Shown: piece after piece, positions 34,465 through 46,930 of the stretch
Layout: every line of letters begins with the position of its first letter
Numbering within the stretch: position 1 is the stretch's first letter
Origin: Gigaspora rosea
Taxonomy: Eukaryota > Glomeromycota > Glomeromycetes > Diversisporales > Gigasporaceae
Length of the DNA stretch: 64,000 bases
Direction: 5' to 3'
NCBI GenBank assembly: GCA_003550325.1
Contig: QKWP01000006.1
Location: forward strand, 710,465-774,464
Position numbers and translations under genes: made by a program
The notes under the pieces: model-generated
The model's input: only the letters and a program-made list of their open reading frames with translations
The model's database searches: none
Told to the model about the DNA's origin: nothing

Positions 34465-37159
34465 TGAGATTTAACGAAGACAATGTACTTTTCAGTAATA
34501 CAATACAAATACCCATACAACATATTATTATATATGAAGAATTGATCATCGTAAATTTCTAAATTTGAATTCCGGGTTTTACGTAATTTGGCAATGCTCG
34601 CTCGTATGCTGAATATAATGTCGATATTGGGTGATTATCAAATAATAAATGAATATACTGTAGTACTATATACATACATAGTTTTAAATTTTCTTAAATT
34701 ATTAAATTAGATCGGCCAGCTGGGAAGATCGAAATCCGAAAATGTGCATAGGTTGCGCTTCGGAAGCCAATTTTAACTTTTTTCCGGATTCGTACATGCG
34801 CTATGTTTACATGACGGTAATAAAACTTTTTTTTTTTTTTATTAGATTATTTTATTCCCCGCATGATCAACAAACCATTTGCATGAATGATTTTATAGGA
34901 TCCGTGTCATTCACCGACATTCACTAAATTAGTGGTACACGTGATGAATTTTGTGATGATCTGCATAATTTTCGGCCGGTACAAAACATATCACAAAGAT
35001 ATTACCCGAATTAAGCCTGTCGGTGAATTACAGCTGTTTTCATAAATTCTGGGACAACTGATAAAATTATTTCGATATAATTCTTTATTTTACATGCTTC
35101 ATTTTTTTTATTCATTATATTCAAATCAATCTTTATCGCCTTGTATTACATATTTATTCTTCAACACTTTATTGATTCTCTAAATATAATAAAAAATTAC
35201 GATCTTCATTGTAACTGAAATTCAAGCTAATACCTTTAAGTTTCTTTGTATTGGCGTAAAAGAAGAACTGCACATGCCTAAACAAGATAGGACTAACTTG
35301 GAATGCAAATTTCTTATGTCGAAAATTTTACGAAATAATCTGTGCTCCACCATTCTGAGTATGCCGGTAATGAAAAAACCTGGAAAAGGTAAATATATGT
35401 TTTTTTTTTAAAAAAAAAAATAAATTGTGGTAATTATCTTATTAAATTTGGGTTAGACAAGACACCCGACCAGATTCCTGCCGTTACCGAAAAATATAAA
35501 TGCGGATGTTTCTACGCGGTGAATGCAAAAATTAAAATATATATGAATATTCGAATGTATTCTGAAAGATTAGCGAGCATTTAATATTTAGGCGAGCATA
35601 TATAATTCATTTTATTCGCTTTTTATTTACTTATATATATTTTTAATTTTTTACTTTATTATTATTATTATTAATTATTATTATTATTATTATTATTGTT
35701 ATTATTTTTTTATTTTTAAATTTTTTTTCGCTTGCTTTTTTTTTTATAATAATTTTTAAACGGATATCGATTCTAAAATGACGATTCAGAATCAGCATAA
35801 ATTCGGAACAAGAATACATAAACTACTTGTTATCATTATTAATAGATCACCTTACTATTCATTTTTTTAGATACATTAATTCGATTTTTATTGAGTGTTT
35901 TATTTAATATTTATTTAATAGTATCAGGTTCACTGGTTTCGATCAACTCACCAATAATTACTTCACAGAAGACTTAATTCAGAGAATTAATTTCAGGCAA
36001 GGTTATTTTGCAATCGACTAATTCACGGACAAGTCCGTTTCTTAAAAAGTTCTTTCACCAAAAGCTAATTTCGCAGGCAAATTAATTCTAGTAATTGTCG
36101 TTAGAGTTAAGTTTAGGTTTAAAGTTGGTGCAATTTATAAAGAAATTGTCAGTACAATATATTGAATTAATCATCTGTAAAATAATCTGTCTGTAAAATA
36201 ATTATTTACGAACTAAGTTTTCAGCAAGCGTTTGTCGGTGAAATAATATGGATGTATATTCATTTATTTATAATGTGTCGAATGTTTTATTTTAATTCAA
36301 ACGAATCGACAATATAATTTAGTCAACAATAACAATGAGGTTTTAACCCCTTCGAAAGTTAATTTATTACAATATTAATTATATTATATAGTTAATGGAT
36401 GCGTAACAACCAATAACGGTTTTATTTGGCAGGCAAAATATCCGAAGGATCGCAGTGTGATCGTTTTACATGACAATTAAAAAAGGATCTGGCTTGAATT
36501 TAATGTGCTAACTTGGACCACGAAGGGGTTCAGGTTGCGAGCGCATTAAATTCCTTTTTCTTTATAACAAATAAATCACTTAACTTAATCGAGTCTATTT
36601 AGCATATAAATAGTACTGTACGACATACATTTATCATCAAAAGCAAACAAAATAATGTAAATAATATATTCTATTTCAGAAAATTTTAATTTTAAGATGT
36701 ACTTATATAACGTTCCTGGTTTTAGCGCGACTGCGTCGCGCAGCTACCTTAGTATTTTAATAATTGATATTTTATCGATTGCAATTTTTTTTGTACACTA
36801 TGTACATATACTACGTTTTTTTAGATCATAAAACTTAACTTCTTTTGCAATAATTGATAAATGAGCCATAGCTTTATCAATAAACAAAGGATTTCAAAAA
36901 AATCGGCATAGGCGACATAGAAAAAGTCGATTTAAACCATAGCTATACACATTACATGTTAAACATGCAACGTTAGGGTGCAGACTAAACTAATTAAATC
37001 AAACGTTAGTTAGAGTAATATATGAAGAACATTAATTGCGGATTTTTATGGCCGCATATTTAAAAATTGAATAAATTTACATTTTTTGGCACAAGTATCT
37101 GACAAAAATATATATAATTTTTTTAAAATTAAAGCTCTCAATTAGCTCTATATGGTGAT
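34465..37159. other. Upstream flank of the Sel1-kinase gene and gene-free interval
   Basis: It includes the presumptive promoter side of the minus-strand gene; no TATA box can be singled out in such AT-rich DNA. At 35031 there is one end (CAGCTGTTTTCATAAATTCT) of the TIR family seen complete at 60750-61890. An (ATT)n microsatellite lies at about 35655-35705. Inverted AACCCCTTCG ends occur around 36343 and 36533, and a G+C-rich hairpin (GCGCGAC/GTCGCGC) at 36725-36741. No coding sequence was recognised. Confidence 0.45.
36725..36741. repeat. Short perfect G+C-rich hairpin
   Basis: GCGCGAC TGC GTCGCGC is a 7-bp stem with a 3-base loop in otherwise AT-rich sequence. It may be a remnant of a small palindromic element. 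Confidence 0.6.
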
Positions 37160-37171
37160 AGAGTTATTTTT

Positions 37172-37932
37172 ATTTTTTTTTAACCCTTCAGCTCATGGCT
37201 GTTGGGGCGCGTATGGCGCTCATTTATTAAGGTCTTTGTTATTTTTGTACATTAAGGTCGTACAATTTTCAAATGACATTTCTATATTGTTACATATTTG
37301 TGACTAGTTATACCACCTAATTTTGTACTCAATTACCAGATATCACTCATTTTGGTTACCCAATCCGCTGGCAGTGTCTTCGGATTTCCACTTCTTCCGG
37401 AACCTCAGGTCGTCTGTACTGACCAGGGTGCAGAGAGGACAAGGCCATCTCAGTACTTCCTTCCTTTAGCCTTCTGAAGTTTCACCTTCCAACTTCAACC
37501 AAGACCTCTAGTCGTTCGTACTGACCGGGGCAGGGAGAAATTCTCGGTACATTCTTCCTTCGGCCTTCCAAAGTTTTGTTCTCCTTCCATTTTGGGTTAG
37601 GACTGAGCCCATCCTGAGTTCATCTGAGATCTTTTTCCTTATCGGGTTAGTGCAACTTTGCTACTTTGTTTTATCATGTTACCATTCAACCGGAATCCCA
37701 CTGGAAGTATACATTTATTCTTATTCAACTGGAATTCCACCAGTAGTATCCATTATTTCCAAAATTTGGCAGCACAAATACACCAATGTGGTTAAATTAA
37801 CCAACCGCAGTCCTGGCATCCTAGTTCAGCCCTTCCTCTCGTGATCGCATATAGTTTTTCATGGGGTTGAACCGGCGACCTTATATTTTGCGACCTGGGA
37901 TTGTAACCACTTATGCTATCGGCCTGCAGGTC
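37172..37932 (-). mobile_element. tRNA-derived SINE with target-site duplications
   Basis: On the minus strand the 5' end (37932 downward) carries a tRNA-like head: A-box-like TAGCATAAGTGG, then B-box-like GGTTCAACCCC. The body is about 690 bp, more G+C-rich than its surroundings. It contains an internal degenerate duplication (CTGACCAGGGTGCAGAGA versus CTGACCGGGGCAGGGAGA, each followed by TTCCTTCSTTTAGCCTTC-like sequence). The 3' end is an A-run adjoining 37171. It is flanked by AGAGTTATTTTT at 37160-37171 and 37933-37944, as expected for LINE-mediated insertion. A 64-aa plus-strand ORF at 37650-37844 is incidental. Confidence 0.8.
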
Positions 37933-38166
37933 AGAGTTATTTTTTAAATAAATTTTTAAAAATTTTGTAAAAAAATAATTAAATAATTAATAATTAATAT
38001 TTATGTAATAATTGGTTGATTTTAATAAACTATTGAAAAAAATAGTTCTATTGCCATAAGAGCTCGTTGAGAGCTTCAATTTAAAAAAAATTTATATACA
38101 CTTTTGTAAGATCTTGTGCTAATAAATGTAAATTAGTTTGATAATTATTTTTTTTAATTATATAGA

Positions 38167-38403
38167 TACTGTAACAGTTGATTAGGAGAGCAGATAAAAC
38201 AATATTGCCAATTTATACTCCAACCATGTATGGGGAGAGAGATATAAAAAATATGATTAAAGTGATATGCGAGGTGTGAAGACCTAAGAGATAATTTACC
38301 ACTAAATCACCACAATAATAATAAGATGCTGATGATGCTAATATGGGGATATTAATAAATTGATATCAGTAAAAATAATCAGAAGATATAATGTAGATAA
38401 TAA
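38167..38403 (-). repeat. LTR-like repeat (3' LTR in minus orientation)
   Basis: Longer of the two copies. It ends, in minus orientation, with ...AATCAACTGTTACA, compatible with a terminal CA. It includes a CACAATAATAATAAGATGC stretch shared with 41596-41766. Confidence 0.55.
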
Positions 38404-38929
38404 AAGGCTCTCGATATAGTGAATCTTTCAATATAGTAAAGAAATTTTACAGCCTGAGGACTCACTATAACGAGAGTGACTTGTATATCTTCATGGGTCA
38501 GATTGGGTATTGCTTTTCTGCAAGTAAGTATTGCTAGTCTCATAAAAATAGCATCTAATACTTAGAGACATATTTTTTTCTTTTCTAATTTTTTTTCTCA
38601 TTAATAGTGCTATTGGTATCAGAAGCAAATTCATCCACTTATACCTTTATGGTACCAAATCTAAGACAAATACTACCCAACTGGGTTCAAACTATTAGAA
38701 CTGGAATTATAGCAGATTGATAGAATTAATTCTGAACTTAGAGAAAGTATTCAAATTTTTTATACTGATAGTCTTTTATTTGTAAATAAATTAATAGGGC
38801 TGGTACAATGGGACAAGAACTATCCAAAAGAGTAAAAGTAAAAAGCTAAAAGATTTTAATAAGTATAAAGAAAAGGTTATTAAAAAGGATCCCAGAAATC
38901 TAGTACAAAGATCATATATTATGTATTTC

Positions 38930-39175
38930 AGCAAAAACCCCCAAAATTTTGAAAAGCAAAAAACTGTTTTTGGCAATTATCTTGGCATCCAATAGTCCAA
39001 TTTGAATGAACTTTTTTTTTAAAAATGAAGCTCTCAGTAAGGCAAATTTAGCAAAAAAAAGCTTAATCAATTCTAATTACTGAATTAGAAGTTATTTAAA
39101 TAATATAGTTTTGTCATTTTTAGCAAATTAGATCAAAATTGGCCAAAATCCAGTTATGATCTATATGAGAGATAT
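38930..39175 (-). repeat. Dispersed repeat, copy B (inverse of 24330-24575)
   Basis: It carries the same ordered blocks as copy A, read on the minus strand. It lies inside the decayed LTR retrotransposon interval, next to the left LTR-like repeat, so it probably inserted there. Confidence 0.65.
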
Positions 39176-41595
39176 CAGGGTCTTGTGGGTAAATTAACAA
39201 GAGGATAATTATTTTTATTTTTAGAATTGAAGAAAAAAGAAGCATATCTAGAAGTATAAGAGTATGTCAATTAGGAAATCTAAAATCAAATAGTTAGAAC
39301 TATATAAAATTAAGGTACTAAAAGTTTTAATACCTTCTATATTCCAATAGCTATAGATTTGGTTCTTTAATTCTTCCTTCTTATATTTTCTATTACTGCT
39401 ACTATTTCTCTTTAGTTTCTTTCTTAATTCTTTTTCAATGTTATGGACTTTAGTAGGATAATTTTTATCTAGAGATTTAGAAGTTAGCTTTTGAATTTGA
39501 CTGAAAGAATTATTTCTTTACCTTTATATATGCATTATTTTAGAAGCTATTAATCAATTCTTGCCTGGGCTTTTGATAGCTAATTATTTCCATAATTGCT
39601 TGGTATGACCCAGCATTAGCTACAACTACATAAATAGGAATTTTTATTTTCCAACAGTAAAAAAAAAATCAAAAATTCTTCTAGAGCCTTTTATTTTGCC
39701 ATGAATATTGATCATATTGATACTCAATTTTAATCCTTAAATATTTTAACAAATAGAATAAAACAACACTTTTGAATAAACTACTATTCACAATCAGCTG
39801 GATAGTTTTACTCAGAATTTGAGCATTACAATATAGAGCAGTAAATTTTTTCTTTGGGTTAATACTAAGATTATTTTTATTTTTTTTTTACTAAAGATCT
39901 TTTTTTTTGTAGAATTTTACCTAGATCAACCTGCAAAAAAAGAGCATGACAAAAGAGCTAATTATAGATAATATTAGTAGACTTATTTCATATATCAGAG
40001 ACAATCAAGCATGGGATACCAAGGATGCTATTTTGAAAAGTTCATCTTTTTGAACCTTTTACAAGCAACTAAAACTTGTCTAGATTTGAGCATAATATTT
40101 TGGCTTGAAAAACAAAAAGCTTTACAATTTCTTCAAGAAGATTTTTATTTTTGGCTTCTTTTCTAATTTCTTCTTTAATAAGTATGCCCAAGTGTTTTCT
40201 TTTAGTTTGGGTTCTTTCAACTCTTTCTTTTTTTGTTTAAATAGACAGAAATTACTACTAGGTTGTTGAGGTCTTGTTTTCTAGCAGCAAATAAAAGAGC
40301 ATATTCAGTGGAAATACTAATATAAGTATATTAGTTATTTTAACTGTAACCAGGATTTAAGTTAGTAGCAAGAACAAAAGGGCCTAAAGCACTTTTTGTA
40401 GACAGTTTTTAGAATTATTAATTACAGGGGTAGGTAAAAAGAGTAAAAAATGTATAAAAGCTTGAATTGGATTCAATAGTATATTATAAAGACCTATATT
40501 AGGTAGATAATTAGATTGAAAATTGGTAGCTCTACAATTTTTACTAATATGGCTAACATGATCTTATTTATAGCAGATAGGTTAATTGGAATTTCTGGAA
40601 GTTAGAAACCTTTTCTTTTGAAGTTGAATTAATATCTTGTTAACTGTTTTAGTAAGTTTTTTAATAGCTAATTCTGAAGTAGCCTCAAAAGATAGTAACC
40701 ATATAGGTACAAAGAAATAGCCTGGGCAGAATATAGAGTACTAAAAGGAATAGATGGGCTAGGTAGATTTTAATTGCATGCACTTTCAAAAGCTCTTGCA
40801 TGTTCATATGCTACTTGTAGAGTATTAAAAGTAAACAGAGCAACTACAAAGACAAATTTGAGTTATAGACTATTTAGAAAAATTTTGGCCTTGGTTATTT
40901 TTGGATACTGTTGTCCTTATGACTCAACCCAGTATAGAAGCTCTTAAATGGCAGTATGGTAAACATTAATATTTCTGTTTAGCTGCTACTTCCAAGTAGT
41001 AAACTAGGTAAACCATTTTTTTCAAAAGTTGGTATATGAAATTGGGTTATAAAATTGAAGTAGAAACTTCTATTTTGCTATACAGGGTCATTTCAGATAT
41101 TGTTAGAATTAGATAGTTATTGACATGTGAACCACCAGATAGCAGTAGGGCCCTTAAGATAAGGGACAATAATAGGTATTTTAGTTATCATTAATTAGAT
41201 TGGTAGCAAATGCCTTTTCTATCTTATTAAGCCATATTATAAGATTCTGGTTTCTACTAGCAAATTGAAATAAGCTACAAAATTTAGCTCTCAGTTAGGC
41301 ATATTGATTTAAGAAGCAGGCATAGCTTGTATCTGTTAAATCAACAACCCAATCTAAATAGCTATATTATTAATAGAGTTATTTGGATTTGGTAGTTAAG
41401 CTAGATTAGATTGCTACAAAAAGTTAACAGTATTCTGTTGTTAGACAAAATTTGAAGAGTTTGTATAGTTTTCTTCTTTGAAGAGTAAATAAGCTTCTTT
41501 AGTTTTGTTAGACTAGACTATAGGTAGAAAAACTTAAAGATTTGTAAAGCTTTATAGGAGAAGTAATTATTCAATTCATATTATAAGTACCAATT

Positions 41596-41766
41596 GTAAC
41601 AGTTGATTGGAAGAGCAAATAAAACAATAGTACCAATTTATACTTCAACTGTGTACAGGCTTAATTACCATAATAATAATAAGATACAAATGCTAATGAT
41701 GCTAATATGGAAGATATTAATAAATTGATATTAGTTAGAATAATAGAAAGATATAATATAAATAAA
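41596..41766 (-). repeat. LTR-like repeat (5' LTR in minus orientation), shortened
   Basis: It matches 38167-38403 apart from an internal gap of about 65 bp after GTGTACAGGCTTAAT. Similarity stops where the foldback element begins, and the TAAATAAA target duplication is its last 8 bases. Confidence 0.55.
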
Positions 41767-43259
41767 GAGACTTGTTATTGCCACCCCCCACTTTTGTTAA
41801 TGCCACCCCCTATCCTGGAATCCGGCCCTTTCCGGCCTTTCCGGACCACTTCCGACCTAAATCATGTGACCCAAGCCACAAAACAAGGTCACATGACCAA
41901 TAAAATTTGTCTCCAAGCTATTTAGTTACACAAATTTATGGTGCATAATTTGTGTAACCTTTTTATCCAATCTATTTATAGACCGGGTCCTAGGTCCGGT
42001 CCGGGTCTATATAGAATTTTATTAATAAAATTCTACAAATTCTTAAAATTCACAAATTCTTATTAATTAATTCTAATTTAATGCACTAAGTAAACTTGTT
42101 TAGCACCTAAAAATACACCAAATCGGCTATGTTGTTTTTATTTTACTTGAAATTTGGAGAACAGATGCATAATTTTGGATTTTTGATCAAAAAAGTCAAA
42201 TTTAAGCATCTTTTCTCCAAATTTCAAGTAAAATAAAAACAACACAGCCGATTTAATGTATTTTTAGGTGCTAAACAAGTTTACTTAGTGCATTAAATTA
42301 GAATTAATTAGTAAAATTTTATGAATCTTAAGATTTTATAGAATTTTATTAATAAAATTCTACAAATTCTTAAAAATTCACAAATTCTTATTAATTAATT
42401 CTAATTTAATGCACTAACTAAACTTGTTTAGCACCTAAAAATACACCAAATCGGCTACGTTGTTTTATTTTGCTTGAAATTTGGAGAACAGATGCATAAT
42501 TTTGGATTTTAGATCAAAAAAGTCAAATTTAAGCATCTTTTCTCCAAATTTCAAATAAAATAAAAACAACAGCCAATTTTATGTGTTTTTAGGTGCTGAA
42601 CAAGTTTACTTAGTGCATTAATTTAGAATTAATTAGTAAAATTTTATGAATCATAAGATTTTATAGAATTTTATTAATAAAATTCTATAAAATCTTATTA
42701 TTCATAAAATTTTACCAATTAATTCTAACTTAATGCACTAAGTAAACTTGTTCAGCACTTAAAAATATATTAAATCGGCTGTGTTGTTTTTATTTTACTT
42801 GAAATTTGGTGAAAAGATGCTTAAATTTGACTTTTTTGATCAAAAATCCAAAATTATGCATCTGTTCTCCAAATTTCAAGTAAAATAAAAACAACATAGC
42901 CGATTTGGTGTATTTTTAGGTGCTAAACAAGTTTACTTAGTGCATTAAATTAGAATTAATTAATAAGAATTTGTGAATTTTAAGAATTTGTAGAATTTTA
43001 TTAATAAAATTCTATATAGACCCGGACCGGACCTAGGACCCGGTCTATAAATAGATTGGATAAAAGGGTTACACAAATTATGCACCACAAATTTGTGTAA
43101 CTAAATAGCTTGAAGACAAATTTTATTGGAAATGTGACCTTGTTTTGTGGCTTGGGTCACATGATTTAGGTCGAAAGTGGTCCGGAAAGGCCGGAAAGGG
43201 GCTGGATTCTGGGATAGGGGGTGGCATAACAAAAGTGGGAGGTGGCAATAACAAGTCTC
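41767..43259. mobile_element. 1.5-kb foldback element with perfect 8-bp target duplication
   Basis: The element starts GAGACTTGTTATTGCCACC and ends with its inverse. It is flanked by TAAATAAA at 41759-41766 and 43260-43267. Nearly the full length is a palindrome built from nested hairpins: an outer G+C-rich arm containing repeated CCGGCC/TCCGG and TAGGTCCGGTCC segments, and inner arms with CTAAGTAAACTTGTTTAGCA and GATGCATAATTTTGGA modules that recur several times. The terminal motif GTTATTGCCACC is doubled with a 22-bp period, exactly as in the 16531 element. It has no ORF. It sits inside the right-hand LTR-like repeat of the decayed retrotransposon, so it arrived later. Confidence 0.88.
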
Positions 43260-43383
43260 TAAATAAAAAATGGAATCTAAATGGGTATCACAGGATTTAG
43301 AGTAGGCTAATATATAACCAAATTCTGATTAGATGTTATCTAAAGGGAGTTGATATAGATTTTTGAGAATTTCTCACAAGCTA

Positions 43384-43688
43384 CCATATATGTCCAAAAA
43401 TAAGCTACTACCTAAAATAAGCTACCTCTGATTTTTTTAAAAATCTTAAAAAATTTGTTAGCAGTTGCTACATATGAAAGTCTAAATATTACTAAGTAAA
43501 CTTCAAAAAGTCAATTAAGTAAAGTTGTTCAAAGCATCAAATACACTTATATTAAAAATTTGGTGTTATTTAGACAACTTTTTATTAGTACGTTTTTCAA
43601 TTTTTCAATATTTCAAAAATAAGCTACTTTACAATTTTTTTGTGTAATTTTTTGGCCAAAAAAGGTAGCTTATTTTGGACACATACAG
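43384..43688. mobile_element. 305-bp MITE, TA target duplication
   Basis: The left end CCATATATGTCCAAAAATAA and the inverse of the right end CTGTATGTGTCCAAAATAAG form terminal inverted repeats running on into GCTACC. TA is present on both sides (43382-43383 and 43689-43690). No ORF. Confidence 0.65.
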
Positions 43689-44402
43689 TAATACTGGTAA
43701 AACTAAAAAGACAATATTTATTAGATAGATCTTTAAACTAAAAGACTTTACTATAGATTAATTTGTAGGTATATATATTAGCAAAATCCAGATTTGTTAA
43801 TACTCAAATTTCTAATATATCCAAATTAATTTTATAAACACTTTATTAATAATCTTTGTTTAAACAAATAGTAGAGATTCTTATTGTTATAGATAATATA
43901 TTTGCTATATTTTAAACCAACTTTTTGATTTAATCTTTTACAAATAGCAATTGTTTTTTTTTGAATTTGGGATTTATCTATATTTTGTTAGTAAGTATAT
44001 TGGTAGGCCAATATAAATCCTATATATAATATCAAAAGATTAACAAAATAGAGTTAGATCAAATTTAAGTCTTAATAAAGCTGATTCAAGATTACAAGTC
44101 AATTTAGTATATTAAATTGAGTTACAAAAAGGGTTCAAAGAGATATATATCAATTCAACAATAAGTATAATTTTATTATTTAAAAAAATAGAATTTATTT
44201 AATAATAATAAGGGAATTCTTTATTAAATAACAATAGGACTCATTTTTCTCTTGGTTATAAACTAGAGGACTTTATATACATTTTAGATTCTAATATATT
44301 TTTACTATATTTATATTATCTCTACTATATTACTTTGCTACTACTATGTTACTTTGCTACTACTATATTACTTTGCTAGCTATCTTTATATTTTTTCTAT
44401 AA
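43689..44402. other. AT-rich interval, nothing recognised
   Basis: It contains a short tandem CTACTATRTTACTTTG (about 44315-44375, three units) and otherwise no structure or ORF. Confidence 0.45.
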
Positions 44403-44898
44403 GGGGCATCTATAAATAAGGGTCAAATGAAAGTGACATTTTTCTAATAAGTAGAGAGATCAAAAAAATATAATATAAATTTTTTTAGAAAAATTGTCTA
44501 AAAACTAATCCAGTAGTCCAAATTTAATGAATTTGGTATTATTTGATTTTGCTCGGTAAGAGGAATCAATAGTACCAATTTTATTTCATTTGGATTACTG
44601 GATCAAAAGTTATTGGCCAAATTATATCTTTCTTATAAAATTACTATATAACCAATAGTTTTTTGCAAATATCTTTCAATCCAGTTATTCAAATGATATG
44701 ATTTTAGTATCATTGGATTCATCTTACTAAGATGAATCGAATAGTATCTTAATCATCTAAAACAGATTACTGTATCACAAGATATTCAAGTTTTTGTAAA
44801 ATTTTATATATAAACATACAGATTTTAAAAATTTTTTATATAGTCAAGGGGGTCAAGTGCTACTAAATGGGTATATAACGTTATTTATAAATGCTCCC
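44403..44898 (+). mobile_element. Non-autonomous TIR element, copy A
   Basis: Ends are GGGGCATCTATAAATAA and, inverted, GGGAGCATTTATAAATAA. The interior shares AAAAACTAATCCAGTAGTCC, GGATTACTGGATCAAAAGTT and ATATAACCAATAGTTTTTTG with copy B in inverse orientation. Internally it is itself partly palindromic (TTACTGGATC and GATCCAGTAAT-type segments). No target duplication was resolved. Confidence 0.65.
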
Positions 44899-46930
44899 AA
44901 ATAGCTATACTTAACTTTGCCACTTATACTATATTATGTAGTGGCTTTTAAGCTATATTGATTTATTAGAATTAAATGAATATATTCACATAGCTACACT
45001 AATGTTATAATTACACCTGAAAGTTACATGCCTGAAAACTAAAAGCACATATTTGGCAATGAGTATTTATAAATTCATTTAGAGTTAAATAATGGCATAA
45101 TTGTGTTTGTATAGTTTCTCCAATTAGAGTTGAATCTATTTATAGAATCAAGTTTTAAAAAATAAATATTCAAATAATGTTAAATAAAAATTTGCTATAT
45201 TTTTATATAACTAATAGTTTTATTATATTTTATATAAATAAAACAAAACTAAATATTTACTTCAAATATTTTAGTTATAGCTTTTTAATTTTGCTGGAGA
45301 ATAGCATTTAAACTTATTATTTTTTAATTTAAGCTGTTTAGCTTAGTTATTTACTATTTTTTGAATATTTGTAATACTGTACTTTTATTTAATTTATATA
45401 CTGCAACTAGTAGATCAAAATTTTATAAAGAAAAAGCTAATTAGTGCAATTGTACAAAACTATTATTACAACAATAATCTGGATCTCTATTTGTATAAAG
45501 ACATAGAATTGCTGGACCTTTTGATATGCATATTGTATTTCTAAAAATAAGTTAATGTCTAATAGCAGTGCCTGGTTTAAAAATTGTATTTTATATGATA
45601 CAAACACCTGATCATTATAAAATGATTCAGTAATTTTATTAGAAATAGCAATAAAACAAATTACTAATAATATTAGATAATTTTGAGAAATCATAATGAG
45701 CAGCAACTAGAGTACTTTTTTGTAAAACTATTGAAAATTAATTTTGTGCACCTGTAGAAATTGCAATATTTTTTAATAGAAATTTTATACTTATTATTTG
45801 CTAAAATTAAACAGGTTATTGACAATACTAGATACAGAATTCTCAAGGATAAAAATTCTCAAATATACCAGAAACAATAATGTGCATCTTTACTACTTTT
45901 TTGAAGCAACTAACTTTGTACTTTAAATTTTATATTAAATTAACCTGTATAAGATATTGCCCATATAGTAGTAGCATTTAAAAGATAAAATTGAAGATGT
46001 ATTAATATCAGAAGGTAATGAGTCATTATAAATTACTTTTAATCTATCAACTATAATTTCACAAAAATCACAAATTGACAAGGCCAATAGCATATATAGA
46101 ATAGTCTCATGTTGTCTTTTATTTACTGCAAGTAAGTTCTATATTAAAATAGTTTTTTAAAAAAAAAAGAATTCAAAATAAAAAATGTAACAAATATAAA
46201 ACTTACTTGTTCATTAAAATAAGTTTCTATTTTATTTCTAAATGTATTAAATTTTGTTTTTTTAAATCCATTATTTGTTTGCAAATTAAATACAATATTA
46301 GAATCTGAAAATATTAAAATTAATCATAATCTCTCTTTTATATCACCACTAATTGTATTTGATGTTATAGCAGCATTTTTAGTTAGATCAAAGTAAAGCA
46401 TTCATAATACTAGTGAGATTTTTTGAATATATGAATACTATTTATATAAAAAAAGAATAAGCTGTTATTTTTTTTTTAGAAAATGTAATTTTGTTTTTTT
46501 TTTAAAAAACTTAATTCTGTTTTTTTTTTTTAAGAGAATTATATTTTAAATTTAAAATTGGGTAAAAGTGTTATTTGAAATTTAAAATATAGCTTATATA
46601 TGCCAATATAAAAGTGCTAACCAAAAAAAATTTATTATAATGCTCAAATATAAGCTCACATAGATTATTCAGGGTTCTAAAGCAGTGTGATATTCTTTTA
46701 TATATAATAGTGACATACATATGTATGTACTAGTACGTATTGGTTGATATAAATCTTGAATCTGATTGGGTAATGATTTGTTCTAAAAATCTAACAGAAT
46801 ATTTAGTCTATTTGTATTATCTAAAAAAATATAGAGCTATCTAAGAAAATTTCAGTAATATTCAAAGTAGAATTTTCTCAAATAAAACAAGTTTCGAAAT
46901 TATTATTACTATAAATAGAAAGTTCTTAGA
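44899..46930 (-). other. AT-rich interval with faint decayed coding traces
   Basis: On the minus strand, fragments such as SLPSDINTSSILSFKCYYYM (about 46020-45965) and an open 89-aa frame at 45706-45437 (SYKIQFLNQALLLDINLFLE) look protein-like and may belong to one decayed gene. No family is recognised. Confidence 0.25.

Larger units (their letters stand above)
38165..41766 (-). mobile_element. Decayed LTR retrotransposon (gag remnant, minus strand)
   Basis: LTR-like direct repeats lie at about 38167-38403 and 41596-41766 (both TGTAACAGTTGATT, later GATGCTAATATGG, ATTAATAAATTGATAT). The right copy lacks about 65 bp. Between them, minus-strand fragments resemble gag: YEHARAFESAC near 40810, and a CCHC zinc knuckle near 40590-40530 reading CYK-stop-DHVSHISKNCRAT, where TAA replaces the second Cys. 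No recognisable reverse transcriptase or integrase remains, and the interval is only 3.2 kb, so most of pol has been deleted. The 41767-43259 foldback element abuts or interrupts the right repeat. Confidence 0.6.

Noticed and set aside
36343..36533. MITE with AACCCCTTCG ends
   Set aside because: Only about ten bases pair and no target duplication could be read, so it is mentioned within the interval but not called.
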